Shown: one piece after another, positions 46,101 through 58,100 of the stretch
How the letters are laid out: each line of letters begins with the position of its first letter
Numbering within the stretch: position 1 is the stretch's first letter
Source of the DNA: Romanomermis culicivorax
Lineage: Eukaryota > Nematoda > Enoplea > Mermithida > Mermithidae
NCBI GenBank assembly: GCA_963922205.1
Contig: CAWUHX010000039.1
Location: forward strand, 1-64,000
Reading direction: 5' to 3'
DNA: 64,000 nucleotides
Made by a program: the position numbers and the translations under genes
Notes under the pieces: generated by a model
What the model was told of the DNA's origin: nothing
Seen by the model: the letters and a program-made list of their open reading frames with translations, nothing else
The model's database searches: none

Positions 46101-49100
46101 CCTCTTATCAAATATCAGTGACGTTTGTTTATCTATACTCGTGGGGTCTAATGTAGCTCTGATGAAAATAGCTGATATGACTTGTCAAGCCGGCAATTTT
46201 CTTTGTTCGTCCTGTTGTTTCGTTTAAATGGATTCAGTTCGAAAAAACTCATTTCCTCTTACAGTGTTGCTCACTCGAAATATGTCCCATTTCACTACGT
46301 AGCCGTATTCAAATGTTTTTGTTTGAATATTTGCGCGGTTAGTTATATTTTGCAGAGGACAATTCCTCTAATATCCTTGTATGTAGGCAATGGACTCTCA
46401 ATCGCAAAAGAAAATCGTCATGGATTATGAATCAGATTTCCCAACGCTTGCACCGATCGATAACCAAAACGTCCCGTCCAGCAGTGCCTCTACTTGGAGC
46501 AATCAGAACGCCAAACCGATGATGTCAGTCAAGTCAACTACAGTAACTCAGGTAAAGTGTTTTTATCGATTTCTTAACTTCATTCGTCATATTTGGTTTG
46601 ACCAGATTTGAATTTCCTATTTACAAAGCTTTGGTGGACATGAATTCAGAAAATTTTGTTTCAGCGATTTCGACTTGACCGCAAAATATACGTTTGGTCT
46701 GACCCTGATATCAAAGCTTTCTGAGATACAATTTTTAGCAATTCGTGTCAGATCAGCTTTTTTTCTTCACGCCTTCATTTGCACGCTGTAGTGGCCCGAA
46801 AATTCTTCCGTTTCAAGCTGAAATCCCTTGAAAAATCTATAAAATGAGCTAGAATTTTAGATTGCCAATCTTGAAACGTATCTCTTTTCCTTGCTCGAAA
46901 ACATTAAGTGAGCAGAATTAATAGTTGTTGCTGGCATTTCTCTAATTGGAGTTGGATATTTATAGATTTCAATTGATTTTTCATAATCTCCGGGTTTTTC
47001 TATTCTAGAACGCTGGACATAAGTCTTTTCAACTCTTATTCTTAAAATGAAAATCTTGAAATGAAATTTCCAGTCGAAAATTTTGTATTCATCGTTTCCC
47101 AAGACAAAATCTGTGTTCACAAAGTTAAGAAAACTTCAATCGAGAGAAAGAATTTGTGCAGATCAATGAAAAATTTTGACTTCCAACAAAATCCAAACCG
47201 AATACCGAAGATTACCGACCGATAAATGAAATGATGAATTTTAAATCGTGAAACCACGAACGTTTAATTTTTATGATGCGTAGCACCGGAGAAAAAGTTG
47301 ACCAAAAAATTTTTCGCACAACCAAAAAATTCGCACTGTCAGGATTTTTGTTCGTGCGGAAAAAACCCGGTGTCAGATTATTTTGAACTACATATTATTG
47401 CGCGAGTGTTGTGTTTGGCAGTGAACTATATATTTAAGGTTTTCCACTTTCCTGCCGATGAACGCCGTCATTTGAACATGTCAGACCAAGGCTTTGGTGA
47501 CAAGAGTCAAGAGCAAGACGAATGCAACAATATATCGCTGAAAACTGGTATTTTTCCTTCTACATGTCGTTCGATACATTTATAGAAAAGCTATTCAATT
47601 ATCGCAGCCGTGAAAGACTTTTCTTATCAAAAAATGCTCATCAGGATGTGAATTTGCAAAACGTCACCCTGTTGCGTGTATCATAGTTTGTTAATAGTTT
47701 TGTGGTATTTTGTGCAGGTTTTCGTGTTTTTTCCTTATTAGTATTTGTATTTAAGGAACGAGCATTGATTTGTGCCAGAATAAGGATTCAAGTTTAACCA
47801 TCGTCGTATCCGGAAAACGTGCCAACGTCGAAGAAGCTAGAAAATGGATCGTCCAATCTTTACAAACGCAGTGCCACCGTGAAATACGCATTCCAAAAGA
47901 TCACTACAAAATTCTGATCGGTAATTGCACTTTGTGACGGCTGCGCCTTAGGTTTTGTCACGATCAGTGTTTTACTGAGAATATAGAATCAAAACCACTT
48001 GGCAGGCCCGTACTCAGGAATTTTTTTCAGTTGGTATTTCCAAAATTTTTTAACATAGACAAACTTTGACCTGGTAAGGTCGCTTAGATAGTGAATATCG
48101 GGTTGAGAGGTTTTTAATGACGCGCCTAAAGGCCTCCTGATGTAGTCTGGGGTCAAGCTCCATAAAAAATCGATTTTTAGCTACTTAAGGCTTGAAAAAT
48201 GTCTAGCCATGGCTAGCGAGAACAGATAATTTGGACCACTCATCGGAGTTTTTTGTGCGGGCCAAGTTTTAGTATGCGACTTGGGCCAAGAATTCGGTTG
48301 CACAGAGAAATTTTTGGTCGCTCACTCTGAAATTGATGAGTTTACTTGCTTTCATCAACTGTTAATTTTCTTGAACTTCATTCAAATCACTTCAGTTTTA
48401 AACTTTTGTAACTGGATTTCATGAGTTTTGGGGGAAAATAGTGGAAAATCTGGCAAGACTGCCTTATTCGGCGCAGAGTACCAAATAAATTTTCATTTCA
48501 GGGCTTCTAAAATGTCGGAATTTTTTAGATTATTCTTATACAGCCATCATTTTTTAGATTATTCTTATATTATTTTAGATTATTCTAGATTATTCTCATT
48601 TTTTAGATTATTCTTATGCATTTTTTAGATTATTCTTATACAGCCATCGGTTATCGATCTTAATCAAATCATTGTTTTTTTAGCAAAGATAATCATAATA
48701 ATGCATCCAAAGAGATTGTTTCCAGATGATCTAAAGAACGAGAATGCAGGCTACAAAGAAGTCAGCGGCAGATATTCCATCTTCTAATCGAAGATCGTCA
48801 ATTCTGGCGCGAAGCGCCGTAGAATTTCCTAAATTTCAATGTTCTAGAATGCAGCGAATTCGGTGATTTTTAAGTTGAAATTTAAGTCAAAAATTAGGCA
48901 CGCGACCAATAGTCTGGATTCCTCTAGTAGAGAAAACATATGTCATTCTTCTGCGCTGATGATGTGTGTTGAATCGCATTCTCAGTAGTTCATGTTCACA
49001 AAACACAAAAGTATTTAAACACTGCATAAAAATTTTCAAGAAATAATTAAGAAAAATCTTGATTCTGTCCAATTATGCCTAGAAACAACACAAGATTAAA

Positions 49101-52100
49101 CATTCACCTATGATTTATCGATGTTTAGAGGCTGTAAATAAAATAGAATAAATAAAATAATAAATAATAATAATAGAATAAAATAAAAATAATAAAATAG
49201 GATGACATTTTTCGTTTGTGAGCAAGAAATAACTTGAAGAATTGCAAATCGTTTAAAATCCGGTACCAGCCGTCGGAAAATTTCCAGAGTTTTTCATTTT
49301 AAAACGTATGGAAATGGATTCCCGGACAGGAAATCCTACAACTTAATCAAAAAGGTTGCCAGGCTTAAGGTTGCTCTGCGCAACTGGGCAGAAAAGTTTG
49401 GTTGGTTGCGCATTCCGTGCTGTGTGCGAAAAAACTCTGCTACTCGTGATCGAAATTTATTTTTGAATTGATACTAAGCTATAAATAAAATCATCTATTC
49501 AAATTTTACGAAGCGGTATGCGTCTATCACATAGCATCACATTATAATAAAGCTGCGTTACCTGGCCGTATGTACATGCAGATGTTGAATATGGCCTGTT
49601 GGACTTACTTTTTTGTTCAGTCTTCTCGAAAAAACTGTGACAAGTTTAATTTTTCTCGTGCAGGACGAGAAGGCAAAAATTTACAAGCGTTAGAAAAAGA
49701 AACCGACTGTCGAATCATGATCCCTAACCGTGATACTCCTTCGGAAATGATCAAAATTATCGGACCAAAAGAAGGCATCGAAAAGGCTATCCATAAAATT
49801 CAATTGATATCCGACGAGCAGGTTCTTTTTTTTAGTTTTTCTTATTTAAAAAGATGTTTCGTTAGTGTATTCTTTTTGTTCTTATTCAAGTCCAAACTAG
49901 CGCAAGAACATTTAACAATACCAAAAGTCTTCTACCCGTTTATCCGCGGACCGTACAACGAAATAATCGATCAAATAACACACGAAACCGGAGCTCGGGT
50001 CAACATACCGCCTTCCACCGCTGCTAGCGAGATCATCGTCGTTACGGGTGAAAAAGAAGGTGTTCACAGGGCTGTTGCAGTCATCAAAAAAATCTACGAA
50101 GAAAAGGTAGAGATGTTTGTCTATTAACTCTAAGAATATCAACGTTTGATTAAACATTCGCGTAGCATTTAGCATCTTGTATTTTATATTAAATCAAGTT
50201 TTTGTATGAGCGTCGAATAATTCTAACTGTGAATCATGATTTATTTATTTTTCCAGTCGCTTTTTAGATTCAAGCTATGTAAACAATATAGATTTGACAC
50301 GCCGATTCTAAAAAATCGATCATTCATTATGTTCCTTAAAAGATGCATACATTACATATACAAGAGGGTGACTGATATCGTTAATCGAAATTAACTTTTT
50401 CAAAACGATGTTTTATTTTTCTGACCACAGATCAATCAAGCTCTTCATAAATAAAAATAATAGAACACGAAAAATCGCGATTCTGTTTTCTTTGAGCTCG
50501 CACCGAATCTGCTTATGAACTTTGGTAATTTTTGCTTCTTCGTACCGCATGTTCATTTTTCTTTCAGAAAAATAGTCAAACTGTAGCCGTTCAAATCGAT
50601 AAAAAGCAACACAAGTTTATTATTGGTCATCAGAGATCCGGATTAGCCGAAATTTTGAAAGAAACGGGTGTCAGCGTCGAAGTACCGCCCGAAGATTCCA
50701 ACTCTAACGAAATAACATTGAGGGGCGATGGAACTAAATTAGGCGCCGCGCTAGCATTAGTTTATACGAAAGTAAAGACACATTTCTTTTAGCATATGTC
50801 TAAATCTAGTTAATTCGCCTCATAATTTTCAGTTTTTTCATAGAATTTCCTATTGAAAACCGTTTTAATCGTAATAGTCTCTGTTCACATGCCAATTCTT
50901 CGATTTTTCCATTTAGGCTAGTAGCATTTTGCCCGCAACTATTGAATGTCCATCATGGTTGCACAGGTATATTATCGGACCCAAAGGATCTGGTATAAGA
51001 GCTATTGTCGGTGAAGATGAAAATGGCGGCAAGTCACAAGTATGATCTTTTTCCATTGGTTTTCTGATTACTTATCCACAAATTCAATTGTGAAACTTTT
51101 TAGGTGCAAGTTTCTTTCGAAGAAGGTCAAATATTTTTGGAAGGTCCGGCCGCCGAAACTAAGCGAGTGAGAGATGACTTGACTAAAATCGTCAAAGATT
51201 TGCAAGCCGAATATACATTCGAAATTTTACACATAGACCAAAATTTCCATAGGCATGTCATCGGTAGAAGTGGATCGAATAGTAAGAGCTTATTTTTATA
51301 ATATTTATGAGAGAAGAAGCCTTCAAAAAATTTATTCGAATTCTTATGCTAATGCAACTTTTTGGTTCGTACTGATACAGTGAATTTTGCAACTGAACAA
51401 AAGGTTATGATCTTTAACTGCAGAAATGTCATGTTTGTGAATTATGACAAATATTGTTTAAAAATAATTTTATTCACTTTTTTATTTTAGTATCGAAAAT
51501 TAGACAAGAAACTGGCGTCAACATTTCTATCCCGGCCGATGACAGTAATTCCGACGAAATTAGAATCGATGGCAAGAAAACCGGCGTAGCTCAAGCTAAA
51601 GCGGAAATAATGGAATTGGTGAAGAAAATGGTAAGTCATCCTTCATTAGCATTGGTTTTCTCTTGTAATTTTTCCAATTTCACAACTCGTTTTCCTAAAA
51701 CATGCTGACCCTGAAATTTCTGCTTTATGTTTTTGTGATAATTTTCTTGGGCATCTGTTCTCGCGTCGAAGAAAAAATTTTTTCCACAATGTTATATAAA
51801 TATTTATCTATATTCCTTTTTTAGGAAAATGAGAAAAGCCGCGACATTGTGATTGAAAATCGCTTTCATCGTCTTATTATTGGCACTAAAGGCGAATCCA
51901 TTCGCGAGTTACGGGACAAATTCCCGGGCGTCAATGTACAATTTCCCGAACCCGGACGTAAAACTGACATTGTTTCATTACGTGGTCCCAAAGAAGAAGT
52001 CGATAAATGTCATAAACACTTGCAAAATTTAACTAAAGAATTGGTAGAATTCAATTTTTTCAGTATTTTCGTTTCAGCTTGGACTTTGTATCTAATTTTT

Positions 52101-55100
52101 TAGAAAGAAAACAATTATCAAGAACGCATACAAATTTTCAAAGAATTCCATCCGCACATCATCGGAAAAGGCGGCGTCAACATTAAAAAGGTAAACATTA
52201 ACTTCAGGGTGTCCAGCCATACTGGATAAAAAAAATCAGAGAAAAAAGTTATACCTGGTAAACCTCGAGAATTCAGGGAATTTCGTTGAATTCTTATGAT
52301 GTTGTAGTATATAGTTGTTTTTATTGCAAGATACATAAGGTCGAATCATACATGTAATGGGGTTCCGAGGTCTGGCGAGGAGGGGGGGGGTTGGGCGACT
52401 TTTTTGGAGCTGGGGGTCAGTAATTTCCCAAATTTTGGGGGGAGAGGTCTCTCAAGGAAAAAAAATCAATTTTTTCTCAAAAAAGTTCGAAAAATTGTTT
52501 AAACAATAGTAATTTTTTCTAAAAAGACCGAAAAAATGTGAGAAAATTCACATTTTTGACCATTTTTTCTTCAAAAATTGACATTTTTCATCAAAAAATT
52601 GAAATTTTTCTGTATTCTCTGACCGAAGGTATGGGGGTACCAACGGCTACCATATGACTAGCTATAGGATTGGAAAATCCTGGGGGCGGTCGCCCAATGG
52701 CTGGCTATATGGTCGAGGATTTCTGGAGGGGGGTTCCCATAACACTCCCCCCAATTACATGTATGGCTCGAACTATTGTAAGATAAGCCAAATGCCCGTT
52801 TTCGAAGTTCAGAATCTCAGAATTTTCCAACGCTTTGTTTTAGTGCATCTGTAGTTCTGTTTCATGTATAGATATTTGTTTTTTTATCATTAATTAGGAT
52901 CTCAACTTTTTTCTGATTTCATTATGTTTGCTAACTTTTTTGTAACGTTACCATTGATGAACATCAAATAGCTTACTTGAACGAATTGTCTAAAAAGTTC
53001 AAAAAATTACTCAATCCAAAAAATGTTTAGGCACAGTAGGTCATTTGGCTAAAAATAACTTTGATAGAAAAACTTTGTTAACATGATGAGGTCTAGAATA
53101 AGCAGGTTTTACTATTGTACTGTTATTTAATTGAATTTTTGATTTTCCGGTAACATTACATTCAAATCTTTAATACAATTGACTGTTTTGGGCAGAAGTT
53201 CATCATTTTCCTTGTATCTTTTTTTCGGATTATTACTACCAAAATTTGGTTGGTGGCAGATTTAGTTGAAATTGTGATGAGCATTAAGCCATTAGATTTT
53301 CAGTACACTGTGTTGTAGATACATGAAATTATTCGTCTGTATTATGATTTCTACATCATCAGCAAAAGTAAGCGTTTTAACATTAAAGTTGTCTTCCGAT
53401 AAATGACAAATGTTTGTTATGTAGCGTAGGAATAAAACAGGTTCTAAACGTTTCCTTGAAGTACGAGTACACCACTCAAAACGCAAATGTCAACTGTTTA
53501 TGTGCAAGTTAGAATAATGAATACTTATTGCAGATATGAGATAAGTATTCATTACTTGCACTGCACATGAACATATCAGATTTTTTAGCAGAAACGTGAT
53601 CTAGAAAATCTTCTATACGTGAGAAGAAATTAGGAACTTTTACACAATTTTGGAGAGAGGTTCGGGCCATAAACACTGATTCTCGGCTAAAGGAAGCTGA
53701 CAGAAAACTGAAACACAATTATTTGAAGGAAAATAGACAGCAAATGAAATGAAAAAAATGCGTCAGCTGAAATTAAATTGTTGAAAGATAAAGTATGTAA
53801 AACAGAAGAAAATTGAAAAAAAGAAAAAATTGTTGAGCTTCCTTACAACTCGCTATCAATTTAATAAAATTTTTGTATGATCATGTCTTCTATATAATCA
53901 TTACGCGGTTAACAGAAGTTGGTGCTCGTCGAAGAATCTCAATTTTTATTTGGTGCCTGGCTTCTGCATTTTACATGCCTTTTTCAATTTTACATAAATT
54001 TAGTCCAAACAGCAGATGATCTGATATCTGCTGTTTGGATCAAATCTATGTAAAATACCTGATTTCTAACTGATATTTTTGGTTTCCTAGTTGGTTTGAT
54101 GACACCACCTAGGTGCTTCAAGACATCAGCACGTTCACGTCACTCTCTGGTATATACAATTTTACCATTTTATGTAGGGATCGGCCGAGGGCTCGGCCTC
54201 GGCCTCGGCCGAGGATTGGTACCCTCGGCCACCCTCGGCCTCGGCCGAGGGTGTCGATCAAAACTGGCCGAGGCCGAGGATTATTTGCAACTCTAAAGCA
54301 AGTAGGATATTTTTGATGTAAAATGTTTACTGCATCAAAGCACTGTTTTTTCCACATTTGCACTATAATGTGGAAAAAAAATCTGGAATGTGGAAAAAAA
54401 TTTTGAGGTCTTTCCACAAATGTGGAAGAAAAATTTGGGGTTTTCATATTGAAAAGATGCATTTTGGTGCATTTTAGGAGGTCCAAATCCCTAAATTTTC
54501 CGGCGCTTCGCGCTGGTTATAACTTTAATAATCATCATTATTCATTAAGTAGCTCAGGCGCGGCTTTTATCATGTCTACTTTCATTTATCACTTAATCTA
54601 TAATAGTTTTCATCATCTTAAACGTAGTATCTCATGTTTTAATTGGTTATCTTCAACATTTTATCATAATATTTAATGAAGATTCGCATTTTTTCTTTTT
54701 GAGAAAGATGAATACACGTCAAGTCTCTAGGATTTATGATGCGATTATTTCTTTGCTAACGTAAAATCAATTCAAAAGCTTCTTGGAAATATCTTTCGGA
54801 AAGTTATACTTTTCTTACTCATATATTTTCGACCAAGTTCATGAGAGTTTACAAATAAATTACAGATTTTAAAATTTTTCAAGTAGAATTCTAGAAATTA
54901 CGACTCTTGAACACTAAATTGGAATCTAATTCTTGAAATAATGTTCGGAAAAATGATTTTCCAGCATCCCAGAATGTCAATATACCCAAAAAAATTTCCG
55001 GCGCTTTGCGCCGGAAAGTACCATCTTTTTTGGGCTTTCACTTGTCATCATAGAGGACTTGACCATTGATTTCTTGTGTAATTCAAGTCGATTATGCTCT

Positions 55101-58100
55101 TGGATAGTTTGCTAGAAAAATTGTTCAAAAACGCTTGTAGATTAGGCTTTTAGGTCGAACATTTCAATTTTTCTCCAATTTTAATGAATTAACTTCTCTA
55201 AATACACCGGAAGGCTTGAAAAAGCTCAAAAACAGTGCGATAAAGCGTCTGTGAGCATTTTTAAGCCAAAAAAACGGATTTTAAGACGAAAAAAAATTTT
55301 TTCCACATGTGGAAAAAAAATTTGACCCCTTTCCACATTTGTGGAAAAAAGTTCGTGGAAAAAAAACAGTGCATCAAAGTGACGGGTTGACTCCATAAAT
55401 TCTACAAAATTTGCATAGAAGACATCTTTGCGTTAATTTACCTATTTAGTGTTACACTTTTACAATAAATTTTTTACAATAAATTTTTTTATGTTTTGAA
55501 TTACTTGATGAAGATCATAAAGGCAAGAGTAAAGAAGTCTCTTATTAGTATTACCAGTGACCAGTGTATTAATATAATATCATGTTAAAAAAATCCTCGG
55601 CCTCGGCCGAGGCCGAGGCTTTTTATTTTACCCTCGGCCGATCCCTAATTTTATGTAATAATTATTGATTTTTGCTCTCTCCGAAAAACCCGAAAAATGT
55701 CGTGGAAAAGTCAGTGAATTTCGTTTTGTAAAACTGTTCGACCAAATGTCGGAAAATACTCAAAAAAATCATTCATCCTTATTAGATAGAAATGTTGATT
55801 ATTTTTCTAGATTCGCGACGAAACTGACACGAAGATTGAATTACCGCTAGAAAACAGCACTAATGACGTCATTACAGTAACAGGAAAACGCGTGAACGTC
55901 GACAAGGCCAAAGAAATGTTGAGGAAATTAGAAGGCGAATTAGTAAGCCAGATTTTAATTCTCATGAAAATTTTTCTCTGTTTTTTAGGAGTTATTTTTT
56001 ATACATTTTTTGATGTCTTGTTTTTGGTATTTCTTTACCTACTTATATTTTCTGCAGAATTTAATTGAATATTCTTCGGTATTCTCGAAAATCAGTTTAT
56101 CTTTCTGTGCAGTTGTATCATATGTAATATTTTTTGACACAATGCGTGCAACACGTAGAAAATACGAAAAAAATAAATTTTTGAAGTGAATTTGAATGAT
56201 TCTTTAGGCTAGCGTCATTACGGCCGAGATTAGCGTGCCACACAAAATTCATAGCAGCTTAATCGGCGGTGGCGGCCGCCTAATTCAGCATATTGCTCAA
56301 ACGGAATGCGGTGGTGTACAAATTAAATTTCCGAGTGAAAAAACTCAGTCGGACAAAATTACAATCCGCGGACATAAAGAAGGCGTCGAAAAAGCCAAAA
56401 AAATGTTGACCGATTTGGCCAAAGATCGCGAATTGACCGGATATACGGCCGAAGTTAAAGCCAAGCCGGAACTGTTCCGTTTCTTGATAGGACGAGGCGG
56501 ATCTAAAATTCATAAAGTAAGTTTTGCAGCATAATTACTTAGAATATTCAACCATAAAATCAACAGTCTGAAAATTTTTTGGAGTAAGTTTTTTGTGTCA
56601 ACGACATGTCGTACGGGAATATCACGTCTCAGCTTACTATAGCTAATAATCGCGTCCTCTTATTCGCGTAGTGATGTCAAACCAAGTAGTTATCCATATA
56701 AATCGGCCAAATTCTCTAAATTCGGAGAAAACAGCGTAGATTATGCGGATTTTAAGCTGTGGATAGATCTGATTTCAAAACTAAGGAAATCAAATAAAAA
56801 TGTTTTTTACTTTCGCAATGTTTCTGTGCTCACTGCTCAGCTGAATTTTTTTCCAATACGCTTTCTAATAATAATAACTGTCTAATCACGTCGACTATTG
56901 CTTGAAGTACACTGCACTATATGCTAGATCAACTTTTCTCACACCATTTTTCAATGAATTTGACCGTCTAGTGCGTCTTTTTTTCCGGGGTAATAAATGT
57001 TTTTCAGAGTAGAGGAATTTTTCCCCTCCCATACGTTGTCTTCAAGGTAGAGGTTAATACCTCCATATGTCTGGTAATGATAATATTGCTGTCTGTATTC
57101 AACGTTCGAGCAGTGAGTCAACAGCACAGGAAAATGTTTGTATAGCAGTCAGACAGTCAGAAATCAAATACTTTCGCGAAGAGAATGATTAAAAAATCGA
57201 CGATATAATTTTTCATAGAATTTTAATGGGGTCTTACTATGTATTTTAATCTCTAGAAAAGTTATCTCTCAGTATTCTACGGTACTACATCGGCATGTTT
57301 CGCCTTCAAAAAATTCAAATAATGTTTATTAAATACGTAAATACGTATGGTGCGCTTTCGATTTGTTTACTTATATGAAGTCCATGGACCACAATGAGAT
57401 GGTGTCATCTTTGTACTGACTTATGAGTTTTAGCTGAATTTATATACTGCATTCTAGGGATTCAACGGGTACCCGAACCATTTTCAGCTACCCGAAACGA
57501 ACCTGAATTAATTGCTTCTCAGATACCCAAACCCAAACAATTCGAAATCCACCACCCATTCCGTCCCTAGCATTCACAAGGTATTGCTTTCCAGCTGCGA
57601 GAAAGTAATCCGAAAGTCAAAATTATGCTACCGAGATCAGATGACGCAGATCAAGAAACCATCCACATCGTTGGATGCAAAGAGGACGTCGAGGCAGCTA
57701 AGAAACAGCTCGAATTAATTGTTACGGAATTGGTAAGCATAAAATTTGTCGTATCCTGAATCTCCAAAATTTTTGCGGGACTCACATAGTTTTTTTTATT
57801 GTTGCAAATCTATTCGTATATTTCGAAGAACTCTCCGATTTTAGAATGATTTAACCGAAATACACGTTGATATCGACCCCAGACATCATCGACATTTCGT
57901 CGGAAGAGGCGCCACCGTCATACACGAAGTTCAAGATCAATGCGGAGGTGTAGTCATATCATTCCCTAAACAGAATACCAATTCATCGGCAGTGAGTGTC
58001 AAGGGTGGAAAAGAATGTTGCGAATCGGCCAAAAAACGGTTATTGGAAATTGTGGACGATTTAGTAAGATTCCAGTTGCACAGTACATAGTTCCTTGAAA

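Larger units (their letters stand above)
48002..49560 (+). repeat. Dispersed repeat in vigilin intron 5, related to 40455-40850
   Basis: Starts GGCAGGCCCGTACTCAGGAA. The left part (to about 48250) and right part (about 49430-49545) match the intron 1 copy. The middle (48250-49430) holds unrelated AT-rich insertions, including a GGCGCGAAGCGCCG palindrome at 48805. Confidence 0.5.

Noticed and set aside
53600-53751. A plus-strand exon encoding QFWREVRAINTD
   Set aside because: It lies in vigilin intron 13 beside reverse-transcriptase debris, lacks splice sites that would join it in frame, and has no recognised homologue.
29653-54676. An 84-residue protein conserved identically at 29653-29907 (-) and 54422-54676 (+)
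   Set aside because: Identity simply reflects two recent copies of the same non-autonomous transposon. The frame is not conserved in the older copies and has no domain.
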